Shown: positions 1 through 10,200 of the stretch, piece by piece
Layout of the letters: every line of letters starts with the position of its first letter
Position numbering within the stretch: position 1 is the first letter of the stretch
The notes under the pieces: generated by a model
The model's database searches: none
Seen by the model: only the letters and a program-made list of their open reading frames with translations
Told to the model about the DNA's origin: nothing
Assembly (NCBI RefSeq): GCF_003240565.2
Contig: NZ_CP117255.1
Location: 1,364,001-1,428,000, forward strand
Length of the DNA stretch: 64,000 bases
Source: Rhizobium tumorigenes
GTDB taxonomy: Bacteria > Pseudomonadota > Alphaproteobacteria > Rhizobiales > Rhizobiaceae
Direction: 5' to 3'
Position numbers and translations under genes: made by a program

Positions 1-234
1 CGCAATAGACGGCGTCTCAGGCGCGGGCGGTTCTCGCTCGGGCCCGAGGTTGTCGAGATAGGCCTGGTCCGGCCGCGCCTCGGATACGGACACGCCATCG
101 CGTACATCAGCCGCGAAGCTGGAATTCAGGCCTTGAATCCGGTGCGCCGAAGCCGACTGCGCGAAAACTGCTTCTTCATCCTCGGCGTCGAGACGGTCGA
201 GGACAGATTGAAATATGGATTGTCCAAACAGCAT
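1..234 (-). CDS. hypothetical protein, partial (C-terminus outside window)
   Basis: An ATG at 234 on the minus strand, preceded by a GGGAG ribosome-binding site, opens a frame that stays open for 78 codons to the window edge. The visible part begins MLFGQSIFQS, is acidic, and turns proline-rich near the edge (EPPAPETPS). I do not recognise the family. It starts 54 bp after the gbpR stop on the same strand, so it could be read from the gbpR transcript. Confidence 0.6.
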   Translation of the reverse strand, partial: MLFGQSIFQSVLDRLDAEDEEAVFAQSASAHRIQGLNSSFAADVRDGVSVSEARPDQAYLDNLGPEREPPAPETPSIA

Positions 235-288
235 GATGTCTCCCAATCCACAAAACCTATGACATGAAAGTGGTGTCTGGCTGATCCG

Positions 289-1293
289 TCAGCCGGCAGC
301 GCGCCGGCTTTCCTGCAGGATCATGTCGTAGAGCAGTAGGGCGCTGGGTGGCAGGGCGCGCTCGCGCGCCGTGATCAGGCTGTAGGGCTTCACATCTATG
401 GCGAAATCGATCGGCAAGATGCAGGCCTCGCCTGCCTGAGAACTCTGGCCGCAGATAAAGTCCGCCATGTCGCGAGCGATCGGCGAAATCGCATCTGTCT
501 TGCAGACGACGGCAAGGGTCAGGACCACCGATGACGTGTTGACGATATTCTCCGGCAGCGCCACGCCGGCGGAGATGAAGATATCCTCGAGCCTGCGGCG
601 CAGCAGCGTACCCGGCGGCTGGAACACCCAGTCTTGGCCGGTGAGATCCGCAAGCCCGACCACACCCTTTTTGAGCAGTGGATGCCCCTTTCGCACGATC
701 AGGCATGCCTTCTCGATGCCGATCTGGTGGGCGGTGAACAGCCTCGGGTTCAGTTCGTCCGGAATCCGGCTGATGATGAAGTCGTGACGAGCTGCCAGCA
801 GTTCTCGGGCGAGAACGTTGCTGTTATCGACCTGGATGTTGATTTCGATGCCCGGATAGGCCTCCGTGACCCGCTGTATCGCCGGCACCACCAGACTGAT
901 GGCCGGCGCTGCGACGGCACCGAGATGCACAGACCCACCCTTGCCGGTGCGCAACTCGGCGATCTCGCGGCTGGCCTCCCGCAGTTCCAGCAGTATCTTG
1001 CGGGCCCGCTTGGCAAGCGCCAGGCCGAACGGCGTCAGTTCCACGCCACGGGCGACGCGCTGGTAGAGAGATGTCTTGGCGATCGCTTCCATCTCCGACA
1101 ACATGCGCGAAGCTGCAGGTTGAGAGATATTCATGGATTCGGCCGCTGCGGAGATCTGCCCATGATCCTCGATCATGACGATCATCCGCAGGTGATTCAT
1201 CTTCAATCCATTGCGAAGCAGGCTGTCGTCACGAAAATTATCTGTGTGGATTTCTATACCATCACGAGAATAATCGTTGTGTATGTTCTCCAT
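289..1293 (-). CDS. gbpR: LysR-type regulator GbpR (galactose-binding protein regulator)
   Basis: 334 residues. A LysR-type winged HTH lies near residues 34-90 (ISAAAESMNISQPAASRML), followed by a periplasmic-binding-protein-like effector domain to the C-terminus. It is divergent from chvE, the arrangement known for GbpR of Agrobacterium, which activates chvE in response to arabinose, galactose and fucose. The chosen ATG at 1293 has AGGAAAA upstream; a later Met at residue 32 would also keep the HTH, so the N-terminal 31 residues are the uncertain part. The name rests mainly on gene context; the LysR family is certain. Confidence 0.88.
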   Translation of the reverse strand: MENIHNDYSRDGIEIHTDNFRDDSLLRNGLKMNHLRMIVMIEDHGQISAAAESMNISQPAASRMLSEMEAIAKTSLYQRVARGVELTPFGLALAKRARKILLELREASREIAELRTGKGGSVHLGAVAAPAISLVVPAIQRVTEAYPGIEINIQVDNSNVLARELLAARHDFIISRIPDELNPRLFTAHQIGIEKACLIVRKGHPLLKKGVVGLADLTGQDWVFQPPGTLLRRRLEDIFISAGVALPENIVNTSSVVLTLAVVCKTDAISPIARDMADFICGQSSQAGEACILPIDFAIDVKPYSLITARERALPPSALLLYDMILQESRRAAG

Positions 1294-1319
1294 GGTGGCA
1301 TTTTTCCTGCTTACGGGGC

Positions 1320-1338
1320 TAAAAAGTAGTACTTTTTA
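1320..1338. promoter_or_regulatory. 19-bp palindrome in gbpR-chvE intergenic region, candidate GbpR operator
   Basis: A perfect inverted repeat of 9-bp arms around a single central G (arm TAAAAAGTA) lies 26 bp upstream of the gbpR start and about 225 bp upstream of chvE. LysR regulators usually bind imperfect dyads in the divergent promoter, so this is the best candidate operator. A TTGACA at 1381-1386 could be a -35 element for chvE, but I see no convincing -10. Binding is inferred, not shown. Confidence 0.5.
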
Positions 1339-1562
1339 CCATTATACCAAAATCGTCATATTGCACGCCAGTTATTCTATTTGACAGTTATACGAATTGA
1401 TTCCAGTTTGCCGCCGTGCTGGGAGCAGCATGACACGTGTGGGATCGTGGAGGAGACGTACTTCGTATTGATATTGAAGTAATATCCAATCAACGGAACC
1501 TGCCACAGTTTCGGGGTGGGCGCTTTTGCGTACGCCAAATTTTAAAAAAACGGGAGAGAGCA

Positions 1563-2627
1563 ATGAAATCCATTATCTCATTGATGGCCGCAGCGGCCTT
1601 CGGTGTTGCGACATTTGTCATGCCAGCCATGGCTGCCGACAAGGGTCTGGTTGGTATCGCTATGCCAACGAAGTCTTCGGCGCGCTGGATCGATGACGGC
1701 AACAACATCGTCAAGCAGCTTCAGGCTGCTGGTTTCACGACCGACCTGCAGTATGCTGACGACGATATTCCTAACCAGCTTTCGCAGATCGAGAACATGG
1801 TAACCAAGGGTGCCAAGGTTCTCGTCGTCGCTTCGATCGACGGCACGACACTGTCTGACGTGCTGCAGAAGGCCCATGACGCCGGTATCAAGGTCATCGC
1901 CTATGACCGCCTGATCCGCGATTCGGCCAACGTCGACTACTACGCTACCTTCGACAACTTCCAGGTCGGCGTTCTCCAGGCCGGCACCATCGTTGACGGC
2001 CTCGGCCTCAAGGACGGCAAGGGCCCGTTCAACATCGAGCTCTTCGGCGGTTCGCCGGACGACAACAACGCCTTCTTCTTCTATGATGGCGCGATGTCTG
2101 TTCTTCAGCCTTACATCGACAGCGGAAAGCTCGTCGTGAAGTCCGGCCAGGTTGGCATGGACAAGGTCGGTACTCTGCGTTGGGATCCGGCAACGGCCCA
2201 GGCCCGCATGGATAACCTCCTGTCGGCCTACTACACCGACGCTCACGTCGATGCAGTCCTGTCGCCTTACGACGGCCTGTCGATCGGTATCATCTCGTCG
2301 CTCAAGGGCGTCGGCTACGGCTCGGGCACTCTCAAGCTGCCAATCGTCAGCGGCCAGGATTGCGAAATTCCTTCGATCAAGTCGATCATTGCTGGCGAAC
2401 AGTATTCTTCGATCTTCAAGGACACACGCGACCTCGCCAAGGTCACAGTTGCCATGGTCACCGCAGTTGCTACCGGCGGCACACCTGAAGTCAACGACAC
2501 CAAGACCTACGACAACGGCGTCAAGATCGTTCCTTCCTACCTGCTGAAGCCAGTCGTCGTCACCAAGGACACCTACCAGAAGGTCCTCATCGACAGCGGC
2601 TACTACAAGGCTGAACAGCTTAAGTAA
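1563..2627 (+). CDS. chvE: Multiple sugar-binding periplasmic protein ChvE
   Basis: 354 residues. A Sec signal peptide covers residues 1-23 (hydrophobic core, then MPAMAAD), followed by a ribose/galactose-type periplasmic binding fold. The start at 1563 follows GGGAGAGAGCA; the open frame further upstream lacks any signal-peptide logic. ChvE binds aldoses such as arabinose, glucose and galactose. It delivers them to the GguAB transporter and, in Agrobacterium, also presents sugar to the VirA sensor. It lies upstream of gguA with a strong hairpin between them, which fits a binding protein made in excess of its transporter. Confidence 0.95.
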   Translation: MKSIISLMAAAAFGVATFVMPAMAADKGLVGIAMPTKSSARWIDDGNNIVKQLQAAGFTTDLQYADDDIPNQLSQIENMVTKGAKVLVVASIDGTTLSDVLQKAHDAGIKVIAYDRLIRDSANVDYYATFDNFQVGVLQAGTIVDGLGLKDGKGPFNIELFGGSPDDNNAFFFYDGAMSVLQPYIDSGKLVVKSGQVGMDKVGTLRWDPATAQARMDNLLSAYYTDAHVDAVLSPYDGLSIGIISSLKGVGYGSGTLKLPIVSGQDCEIPSIKSIIAGEQYSSIFKDTRDLAKVTVAMVTAVATGGTPEVNDTKTYDNGVKIVPSYLLKPVVVTKDTYQKVLIDSGYYKAEQLK

Positions 2628-2640
2628 GCAATGAAAACCA

Positions 2641-2667
2641 CCGGAACCCGCAGATTGCGGGTTCCGG
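2641..2667 (+). terminator. Strong hairpin between chvE and gguA
   Basis: An 11-bp perfect stem (CCGGAACCCGC with its complement) and a 5-nt loop start 14 bp after the chvE stop. No T tract follows. Hairpins in this position between a binding-protein gene and its ATPase gene commonly stabilise the upstream mRNA or attenuate read-through. A combined mRNA-stabiliser and partial terminator is the likely role. Confidence 0.7.
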
Positions 2668-2722
2668 ACTTCGCATTTATGATCGTCGCGTCAGTCACGA
2701 CTCCCGGCGTTGGATTTTGATT

Positions 2723-4258
2723 ATGGACAATATTATCCTAGAGATGCGGGACATCACCAAGACGTTCCCGGGCGTCAAGGCGCTTGAGAATGTGAACCTC
2801 AAGGTTCGCCAAGGTGAGATCCACGCACTGGTGGGCGAAAACGGGGCGGGCAAGTCGACCCTGATGAAAGTTCTATCCGGTGTCTACCCAGCCGGCACAT
2901 ACGATGGCGATATCGTATACGAAGGCGATGTGCGTAACTTCAAGGTCATCAAGGACAGTGAAGCCATCGGCATCATCATCATTCACCAGGAGCTGGCACT
3001 GGTGCCGCTTCTGTCGATCGCCGAAAACATTTTCCTCGGAAACGAGGTCGCGACCAACGGCGTCATTCGCTGGCAGGAAGCTTTTTCACGCACCCGCAAG
3101 CTGCTCGACAAGGTTGGATTGAAAGAGTCGCCGGAAACCCTGGTGACCAACATCGGCGTCGGCAAGCAGCAACTGGTCGAAATCGCCAAGGCGCTCTCTA
3201 AGAGTGTGAAGCTGCTGATCCTCGACGAGCCGACGGCCTCGCTCAACGAAAAAGATTCCGACGCGCTGCTCAATCTCCTGATCGAGTTCCGCAATCAGGG
3301 CATCACCTCGATCATCATCACGCACAAGCTCAACGAAGTGCGCAAGGTGGCCGACCAGATCACCGTGCTGCGCGACGGGATGACCGTGAAGACGCTGAAC
3401 TGTCACGAGGAAGAGATCAGCGAAGACATCATCATCAAGAACATGGTGGGCCGCGAACTGGCTGACCGCTACCCGCCGCGCTCCGTGCCGATCGGCGAGA
3501 CAGTTCTGGAAGTCAAGAACTGGAACGCCTTCCACCAGCACCACCGCGACCGCCAGGTTCTTCACGACATCAACGTCAACGTCCGCAGGGGCGAAGTTGT
3601 CGGTATTGCCGGCCTGATGGGGGCAGGGCGTACCGAGTTCGCCATGAGCGTGTTCGGCAAATCCTATGGCCACAAGATTACCGGCGAAGTGCTGATGGAC
3701 GGCAAGCCAGTCGATGTCAGCACCGTGCGCAAGGCGATCGACGCCGGTCTCGCTTATGTGACGGAAGACCGCAAGCATCTGGGCCTGGTCCTGAACGACA
3801 GCATCATGCACAACACCTCGCTGGCCAACCTTGCCGGCATCTCGAACGCAACCGTCATCGACAACCACAAGGAATCGGATGTAGCCACCGACTTCCGCTC
3901 CAAGCTGCGCATCCGCAGCTCCGGCATCTTCCAGGAGGCTGTCAATCTTTCGGGCGGCAACCAGCAGAAGGTCGTCCTGTCCAAGTGGCTGTTCTCGGAT
4001 CCTGAAGTCCTGATCCTCGACGAGCCGACGCGTGGTATCGACGTCGGCGCCAAATACGAAATCTACAGCATCATCAACCAGCTGGCTGCCGACGGGAAGG
4101 GCGTTCTGATGATTTCATCGGAAATGCCCGAACTGCTTGGGACTTGCGACCGCATCTACGTCATGAACGAAGGACGCATCGTCGCTGAATTGTCCAAGGA
4201 AGAGGCAAGCCAGGAAACCATCATGCGCGCTATCATGCGCTCTGGGGAGAAGAAATAA
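2723..4258 (+). CDS. gguA: Sugar ABC transporter ATP-binding protein GguA
   Basis: 511 residues with two tandem ABC ATPase domains, as in RbsA/XylG-type sugar importers. Domain one has the Walker [10 protein letters not shown] and Walker [11 protein letters not shown]. Domain two has the degenerate P-loop typical of this family (GLMGAGRTE) and the signature [15 protein letters not shown]. The ATG at 2723 is preferred over a TTG two codons upstream because GGA lies about 8 bp before it. The stop overlaps the gguB start by one base, so the two are translationally coupled. It energises uptake of ChvE-bound sugars. Confidence 0.95.
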   Translation: MDNIILEMRDITKTFPGVKALENVNLKVRQGEIHALVGENGAGKSTLMKVLSGVYPAGTYDGDIVYEGDVRNFKVIKDSEAIGIIIIHQELALVPLLSIAENIFLGNEVATNGVIRWQEAFSRTRKLLDKVGLKESPETLVTNIGVGKQQLVEIAKALSKSVKLLILDEPTASLNEKDSDALLNLLIEFRNQGITSIIITHKLNEVRKVADQITVLRDGMTVKTLNCHEEEISEDIIIKNMVGRELADRYPPRSVPIGETVLEVKNWNAFHQHHRDRQVLHDINVNVRRGEVVGIAGLMGAGRTEFAMSVFGKSYGHKITGEVLMDGKPVDVSTVRKAIDAGLAYVTEDRKHLGLVLNDSIMHNTSLANLAGISNATVIDNHKESDVATDFRSKLRIRSSGIFQEAVNLSGGNQQKVVLSKWLFSDPEVLILDEPTRGIDVGAKYEIYSIINQLAADGKGVLMISSEMPELLGTCDRIYVMNEGRIVAELSKEEASQETIMRAIMRSGEKK

Positions 4259-5469
4259 TGACTCCTGTTAACCCCCCCGCCGCTGAGGAAAGCCACGTGA
4301 TTTCCGCCGTCGATTACATCCGCGGCAATATTCGTGAATATGGCATGCTGATCGTTCTCGTGGCGATCATGGTGTTCTTCCAGTTCTACACAGGCGGCAT
4401 CCTGTTCAAGCCGGTCAACCTGACGAACCTCGTGCTGCAGAACTCGTTCATCGTCATCATGGCGCTGGGCATGCTCCTCGTCATTGTCGCCGGCCATATC
4501 GATCTTTCCGTCGGCTCGATCGTCGGCTTCGTCGGCGCCGTCGCCGGTATCCTGACCGTGCAATATCAGATGAACTTCATCCTTGCGGCCTTGCTTTGTC
4601 TGGTCGTCGGCGGTGTCATCGGGGCGGCCCAGGGCTACTTCATCGCCTATCATAAGATACCGTCGTTCATCGTCACGCTGGCCGGCATGCTTGTCTTTCG
4701 CGGCCTGACGCTGTTCGTCCTCGGCGGCAAGAACATTGGGCCTTTCCCGAAGGACTTCCAGCTGATCAGCACCGGCTTCATCCCTGATTTCATCGACATC
4801 AGCGGGCTCGTCTCCGGTCTGCACTCGACCTCGATCATCCTGTCGATCGTCATGCCGCTGCTCCTCTTCGTCATGGCCTGGCGTCGCCGGAAGACCAACG
4901 AGAACCACGGCATCGATGTCGAGCCGATGAGCTTCTTCCTTATCCAGAACCTGATCATCTGCGGCGCACTGCTGTTCCTCGGCTACCAGCTGTCGTCCGA
5001 CAAGGGGCTGCCGAATGTGCTGATCATCATGGTCATCCTGATTGCGGCCTACGCCTTCATCACCCGCCAAACGACCATCGGTCGTCGCGTCTATGCCATG
5101 GGCGGAAACGAGAAGGCGACGAAGCTTTCAGGCATCAACACCGAGCGCCTGAGCTTCTTTACCTTTGTCAACATGGGTGCCCTTGCAGGTCTTGCCGGGA
5201 TGATCGTCGCCACCCGCCTCAATTCGGCAACACCGAAGGCCGGCGTCGGCAACGAGCTCGACGTCATCGCGGCCTGCTTCATTGGCGGTGCCTCGGCATC
5301 CGGCGGCGTCGGCAAGATCACTGGTGCTGTCATCGGCGCGTTCATCATGGGCGTCATGAACAACGGCATGTCGATCGTCGGTCTCGGCATCGACTTCCAG
5401 CAGATGGTCAAGGGACTGGTGCTTCTCGCTGCCGTCTTCTTCGACGTCTACAACAAGAACAAGGGCTGA
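4258..5469 (+). CDS. gguB: Sugar ABC transporter permease GguB
   Basis: 403 residues with about ten hydrophobic segments, in the RbsC/XylH-like inner-membrane permease family; the GHIDLSVGS motif near residues 80-88 is typical. The ATG shares its A with the gguA stop codon. A 7-bp stem hairpin (5468-5484) begins at the stop codon. It forms the channel used by GguA and ChvE. Confidence 0.95.
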   Translation: MTPVNPPAAEESHVISAVDYIRGNIREYGMLIVLVAIMVFFQFYTGGILFKPVNLTNLVLQNSFIVIMALGMLLVIVAGHIDLSVGSIVGFVGAVAGILTVQYQMNFILAALLCLVVGGVIGAAQGYFIAYHKIPSFIVTLAGMLVFRGLTLFVLGGKNIGPFPKDFQLISTGFIPDFIDISGLVSGLHSTSIILSIVMPLLLFVMAWRRRKTNENHGIDVEPMSFFLIQNLIICGALLFLGYQLSSDKGLPNVLIIMVILIAAYAFITRQTTIGRRVYAMGGNEKATKLSGINTERLSFFTFVNMGALAGLAGMIVATRLNSATPKAGVGNELDVIAACFIGGASASGGVGKITGAVIGAFIMGVMNNGMSIVGLGIDFQQMVKGLVLLAAVFFDVYNKNKG

Positions 5470-5587
5470 TCGCCGCTGGCGATCGGTTCCCATTTGCAGT
5501 CAGGCGAGCGATTTTCGCGGGCTCTTTCCTTAAGGGCGTGCCACGCGGGCTAGTCGCTTCCGCCTTCCAGATAGAAGGACAAGGTCC

Positions 5588-6586
5588 GTGCTCATTTCCC
5601 AGATCAAAGGTGTAGACGGCGCGATAACAGTCGCCGTCCGCAACGAACCGGGCGAAACCGCCAAGGCCGTCAAGGGTGCCGCCAGCGTCTACGCGCTCGC
5701 GATTGAGGCTGCCGATGGTGGAAAATCCCTCTCCGAGGTCATCGCCGCCCATGGGCTGGGTGAGACTGTCGATCTCGACAAGGCCTATGCCGAAGGCAGG
5801 TTCCTGCCGCCTATCACTCATCCGGACGCTGCCCACCTGCACCTGACAGGCACGGGCCTTACCCATCTGGGTTCGGCTGCCACCCGCGATTCCATGCACA
5901 AGAAGACATCCGAAGAGGCCGAGGAAACCCTCACCGATTCCATGAAGATGTTCCGCATGGGCCTTGAGAACGGCAAGCCGAAGAACGGCGAAAAGGGCGT
6001 CCAGCCCGAGTGGTTCTACAAGGGCAACGGCAACGAGGCCGCAGCCCCCGGCGCACCTTTGGTGTCGCCCTCGTTCGCGCTCGACGGCGGTGAAGAGCCT
6101 GAAATGGCCGGCATCTATGTCATCGGCAAGGACGGCACTCCCTTCCGCATCGGCTTTGCGCTGTCGAACGAATTCTCCGATCACGTCACCGAGCGGATCA
6201 ACTATCTCTACCTCGCGCATTCCAAGCTGCGGCCTGCAAGCTTCGGCCCGGAAATCCGCATCGGCGCCGCACCTGACGACATCAGGGGCACGTCGAAAAT
6301 CACCCGTGACGGCAAGGTCATTTTCGAAAAGCCTTTCCTGTCGGGTGAAGCGAACATGTCGCACTCTTTTGCCAACCTCGAATATCATCACTTCAAGTAC
6401 GGCCTGTTTCGCGCCCCCGGCGACGTGCACGTCCACATGTTCGGCACGGCAACGCTGTCGTTTGCGGACGGTATCAAGCCACAGGCCGGCGATGTGTTCG
6501 AGATCGAGGTTGCCGATTTCGGCCTGCCGCTGCGCAATCCGCTGGCCGTAGCCGCGGAAGCAGACGTGACGGTTCGCCAGCTCTAG
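5588..6586 (+). CDS. gguC: GguC, AraD1/fumarylacetoacetate hydrolase-fold protein
   Basis: 332 residues from a GTG start with AAGGA about 8 bp upstream. The protein belongs to the GguC/AraD1 family within the FAH fold. The metal-binding region is visible as SFGPEIRIG and the following acidic residues. The gene sits between the sugar transporter and L-arabinonate dehydratase. Its likely role is therefore the next step, conversion of 2-keto-3-deoxy-L-arabonate, for which FAH-fold dehydratases are known in other organisms. That function is inferred from family and context only. Confidence 0.85.
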   Translation: MLISQIKGVDGAITVAVRNEPGETAKAVKGAASVYALAIEAADGGKSLSEVIAAHGLGETVDLDKAYAEGRFLPPITHPDAAHLHLTGTGLTHLGSAATRDSMHKKTSEEAEETLTDSMKMFRMGLENGKPKNGEKGVQPEWFYKGNGNEAAAPGAPLVSPSFALDGGEEPEMAGIYVIGKDGTPFRIGFALSNEFSDHVTERINYLYLAHSKLRPASFGPEIRIGAAPDDIRGTSKITRDGKVIFEKPFLSGEANMSHSFANLEYHHFKYGLFRAPGDVHVHMFGTATLSFADGIKPQAGDVFEIEVADFGLPLRNPLAVAAEADVTVRQL

Positions 6587-6643
6587 AGACTTATGCTCCG
6601 GCCCGAAAGGGATCATCCGGAGCGCCCCCAAGGACGATGTGAC

Positions 6644-8383
6644 ATGCACAAGAAAGCAGAATGGCCGCGCCGGTTGAGATCGCAGGAGTGGTACGGCGGC
6701 ACCAGCCGTGACGTGATCTACCACCGTGGCTGGATGAAGAACCAGGGCTATCCGCACGACCTGTTCGACGGACGCCCGGTCATCGGCATCCTCAACACCT
6801 GGTCGGACATGACCCCGTGCAACGGCCACCTTCGCGAGCTCGCGGAGAAGGTCAAGGCCGGCGTCTGGGAGGCCGGCGGCTTCCCGATGGAAGTGCCGGT
6901 ATTCTCGGCCTCCGAAAACACCTTCCGCCCGACAGCGATGATGTACCGCAACCTTGCGGCACTGGCGATCGAGGAAACCATCCGTGGCCAGCCCATGGAC
7001 GGCTGCGTACTGCTCGTCGGCTGCGACAAGACCACGCCGTCGCTGATCATGGCCGCCGCTTCCGTCGACCTGCCGTCGATCGTCGTCACCGGCGGCCCGA
7101 TGCTGAACGGCTATTTCCGCGGCGAGCGCGTCGGGTCCGGCACCCATCTCTGGAAGTTCTCCGAGATGGTGAAGGCCGGCGAGATGACGCAGGAGGAGTT
7201 CCTCGAGGCAGAAGCCTCGATGAGCCGTTCTTCCGGAACCTGCAACACCATGGGCACCGCGTCGACCATGGCGTCGATGGCCGAAGCCCTCGGCATGGCG
7301 CTGTCCGGCAACGCCGCGATCCCTGGCGTAGATAGCCGTCGCAAGGTCATGGCGCAGCTGACGGGTCGCCGCATCGTCGAGATGGTCAAGGACGACCTGA
7401 AGCCTTCCGACATCATGACCAAGGAAGCCTTCGAGAACGCCATCCGCACCAATGCGGCCATTGGCGGCTCGACCAACGCCGTCATCCACCTGCTTGCCAT
7501 GGCCGGTCGCGTCGGTATCGATCTTTCGCTGGACGACTGGGACCGTTGCGGCCGCGACGTACCGACCATCGTCAACCTGATGCCGTCGGGCAAGTACCTG
7601 ATGGAGGAGTTCTTCTATGCCGGCGGTCTGCCTGTCGTGTTGAAGCGCCTCGGCGAAGCGGGTCTGCTGCACAAGGACGCGCTGACCGTCTCGGGCGAGA
7701 CGATATGGAACGAGGTGAAGGACGTCGTCAACTGGAACGAGGACGTCATCCTGCCGGCCGACAAGGCGCTGACCCAGTCGGGCGGTATCGTCGTCGTGCG
7801 CGGCAACCTGGCTCCAAAGGGCGCGGTACTGAAGCCCTCCGCCGCATCGCCGCATCTGCTCGTCCACCGCGGTCGGGCGGTGGTGTTCGAGGACATCGAC
7901 GACTACAAGGCGAAGATCAATGACGACGCGCTCGATATCGACGAGACCTGCGTCATGGTCATGAAGAACTGCGGCCCGAAGGGCTATCCCGGCATGGCCG
8001 AAGTCGGCAACATGGGCCTGCCGCCGAAGGTGCTGAAAAAGGGCATCACCGACATGGTCCGCATCTCGGACGCTCGCATGTCCGGCACTGCCTACGGGAC
8101 CGTCGTCCTTCACACGTCGCCGGAAGCCGCTGTCGGCGGTCCGCTGGCTGTCGTGAAGAACGGCGATATGATCGAGCTCGACGTGCCCAACCGTCGCCTG
8201 CATCTCGACATTTCCGACGCGGAACTGGCAGAGCGGCTGGCAGCATGGCAGCCGAACCACGACCTGCCGACGTCCGGCTACGCCTTCCTGCACCAGCAGC
8301 ATGTCGAAGGAGCCGATACCGGCGCCGACCTCGACTTCCTCAAGGGCTGTCGCGGCAATGCGGTCGGCAAAGACAGCCACTAA
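6644..8383 (+). CDS. araD: L-arabinonate dehydratase (IlvD/Edd family)
   Basis: 579 residues. The sequence matches what I remember of the characterised Rhizobium leguminosarum L-arabinonate dehydratase almost throughout, including TPCNGHL, the Fe-S cysteine segments VGCDKTTPS and SGTCNTMGTAS, and DARMSGTAYGTVVLH. It dehydrates L-arabinonate to 2-keto-3-deoxy-L-arabonate and needs a [2Fe-2S] cluster and Mg2+. The ATG at 6644 gives the expected N-terminus MHKKAEW. It follows gguC by 57 bp; that gap contains a GCTCCGG inverted repeat (6595-6623). The gene is called araC in Azospirillum nomenclature. Confidence 0.93.
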   Translation: MHKKAEWPRRLRSQEWYGGTSRDVIYHRGWMKNQGYPHDLFDGRPVIGILNTWSDMTPCNGHLRELAEKVKAGVWEAGGFPMEVPVFSASENTFRPTAMMYRNLAALAIEETIRGQPMDGCVLLVGCDKTTPSLIMAAASVDLPSIVVTGGPMLNGYFRGERVGSGTHLWKFSEMVKAGEMTQEEFLEAEASMSRSSGTCNTMGTASTMASMAEALGMALSGNAAIPGVDSRRKVMAQLTGRRIVEMVKDDLKPSDIMTKEAFENAIRTNAAIGGSTNAVIHLLAMAGRVGIDLSLDDWDRCGRDVPTIVNLMPSGKYLMEEFFYAGGLPVVLKRLGEAGLLHKDALTVSGETIWNEVKDVVNWNEDVILPADKALTQSGGIVVVRGNLAPKGAVLKPSAASPHLLVHRGRAVVFEDIDDYKAKINDDALDIDETCVMVMKNCGPKGYPGMAEVGNMGLPPKVLKKGITDMVRISDARMSGTAYGTVVLHTSPEAAVGGPLAVVKNGDMIELDVPNRRLHLDISDAELAERLAAWQPNHDLPTSGYAFLHQQHVEGADTGADLDFLKGCRGNAVGKDSH

Positions 8384-8410
8384 AAGCCATCCAGATAGGA
8401 TATCGACGAA

Positions 8411-8434
8411 AAGGCGGGGCCATAACCCCGCCTT
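8411..8434. terminator. Intrinsic terminator after the ggu-araD operon
   Basis: A 9-bp GC-rich stem (AAGGCGGGG/CCCCGCCTT) with a 6-nt loop is followed by TTCCTT. It sits 28 bp after the dehydratase stop and between convergent genes, so it may serve both strands. Confidence 0.85.
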
Positions 8435-8498
8435 TTCCTTATCTGCAATTTGCCAGGACTTTTGCCGGCGTGCGAGGCGGCTTCCGGCTAACTACGCT

Positions 8499-9926
8499 TT
8501 ACCCGACAGCGCTCCAGAAACCATGCTTCTTGCCACGCCTTCGCTTCAGCGCCGCGACATAGGCAGCATGATCCGGGAACGCGCCGAAATCGGCGATACG
8601 GCTTGCGAGCATTGCGCAGGTGCCAAGGTGCCGGGCGGCGTGGCGATAGCGGCTGGAGCGGCCGCCTTCCAGCGAGAAGTCGATCATCGCCCGCAGCAGG
8701 ATGGTGGCTGCCAGCGGTTGTTTTTCCTGCAGCCAGTCGGCAGCCTGCGCCAGGATTTCGTAGAGATCGCCGTCGATCTCGCCTGCGCGGGCAAGCACCA
8801 GCTTTGCCGCTTCCGCCGGCGCCGGCCATCCCTGGAAGAACATCAGCGCCGTATGGACATCCTCGAAGTCGGCCACATAGGCGAAGGCCTTTTCCTCTGC
8901 CTCGATATCGTCGAAATCCGGCAGGCGTTTGATGTACGCCTTCAGGTGTTCGACGCTCAGGTCCCGCTCGAAACACTGCCAGCGAAAAGCTTGCGCCTCC
9001 GCCTCGCGCCCGAGCGCCTCCAGCGTCTCGATGCGCAGATGCTGCCACTCGATATCCAGCGCCGGGCGTCCTGTCGGCGGCGCCTTGTCGAGGGCCGCGA
9101 GCGCTTCCGCCGCCCGCCCGGCCGCAAGCAGCCGTGTGGCGATCTGGGCGGCAATGGAAGGCACGGTCTGCGACTTTTCACTGTGCTGACGGACGAAGGC
9201 ATCGACGTCCCCTTCGGCATCGGCGATCTGCTGCAGCGCGATGCGGACGGCGGAGTCCCGATGGCGGGCCTCGATCTCGTCGGCATAGACCGGTCCACTC
9301 ATGCCCCAGCCGATAGGGACGCGCTCTTTCGGCACCTCGAACTCCTCCTGCTGCCATCCCGCCAGCAGCTTTTTCAGCTGCGCCAGCCCGGTCTGTCCGA
9401 GGGCCGCTGCAAGCGCCGGGATCAGCGGGTCGCATTCGCCATACTCGTTGCGCCTGATCGCGCCGAATACCTGTTCTGCCAGCCTCTTGTGGTGGGACGC
9501 CTTAGGAGCGATGGTGCCGAGATCGATGCAAGCCGCATGAAAACTGCCGATTATCACCCCATTGCTGTCGTCGCAGCGCGCAAAGATCGATCCGGCCAGC
9601 TCGAGAAATCGCCACAAAAGGTCCATTGCCTCGTCAGGATCTCCAGCGGCGATGGTGCCCGAAATCATCGTACGCTGTGTCTCGAGGTCGCTCTTCAGGG
9701 CCTTGATCTTGCGCCAGTCGATGTGGGTCTTTGCCCGGTCGATTGACGACAGCCGCTTGCGCACCTCGCGCGCCACCTCGGCCGTGCTCTGCGCCCCCGC
9801 CAGCTCCAGCCGAAGCCGCCGTTTGTGCGCCGCGTTGCCCATGCTGATCTCGATCAGCAATTCGGACAGCCGCCCGGCGCCGAGCGTCTCGAGGTTCTTC
9901 GCATTCAACGTGGTCTTGGCGGCCAT
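8499..9926 (-). CDS. DUF6880-type protein
   Basis: 475 residues, soluble, mostly helical and alanine-rich, with no signal peptide or membrane segment. The N-terminus (MAAKTTLNAKNLETLGAGRLSEL) and the TPR-like helical body fit the DUF6880 family that I associate with alphaproteobacteria; that name is from memory. The function is unknown. The gene stands alone, convergent with the arabinonate dehydratase gene and ending at the shared terminator. Confidence 0.75.
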   Translation of the reverse strand: MAAKTTLNAKNLETLGAGRLSELLIEISMGNAAHKRRLRLELAGAQSTAEVAREVRKRLSSIDRAKTHIDWRKIKALKSDLETQRTMISGTIAAGDPDEAMDLLWRFLELAGSIFARCDDSNGVIIGSFHAACIDLGTIAPKASHHKRLAEQVFGAIRRNEYGECDPLIPALAAALGQTGLAQLKKLLAGWQQEEFEVPKERVPIGWGMSGPVYADEIEARHRDSAVRIALQQIADAEGDVDAFVRQHSEKSQTVPSIAAQIATRLLAAGRAAEALAALDKAPPTGRPALDIEWQHLRIETLEALGREAEAQAFRWQCFERDLSVEHLKAYIKRLPDFDDIEAEEKAFAYVADFEDVHTALMFFQGWPAPAEAAKLVLARAGEIDGDLYEILAQAADWLQEKQPLAATILLRAMIDFSLEGGRSSRYRHAARHLGTCAMLASRIADFGAFPDHAAYVAALKRRRGKKHGFWSAVG

Positions 9927-10200
9927 GAAACATCTGCTTCGTTGGTTTCGATCCGGGTGTCCGGAGCCGGCAGATTAACGGCGCCAAGGGCAGGGGGCAA
10001 TCGCGTTCGCCACAAAGATGCAGCCCAAGCGCATCCCGTCAGAGCGGTTTTTGCAAGAAGAAACAACAGCCTCGCCAAGCCAGCCGATAAAAATGCGCAC
10101 TAAGCCAAAACACCCGCCGGCAGGGGCTTGCATCGCCAAGAGAATCCTTTATATGACGACGCACCGGCGAAGACCTGAGGCATGCCACAGGGATCTCTAT

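Noticed and set aside
1437..1562. N-terminal extension of chvE
   Set aside because: It would put 42 residues before a classic signal peptide; the ATG at 1563 has the ribosome-binding site.
5408..8380. 990-codon open frame antisense to gguC and the arabinonate dehydratase gene
   Set aside because: It is a GC-skew shadow of two well-recognised genes; its translation is Val/Asp/His/Arg-rich with no domain, and it has no promoter or ribosome-binding site.
8301..9746. 481-codon plus-strand frame opposite the DUF6880-type gene
   Set aside because: It begins inside the dehydratase end and has shadow-like composition; the minus-strand protein has a normal start and coherent sequence.
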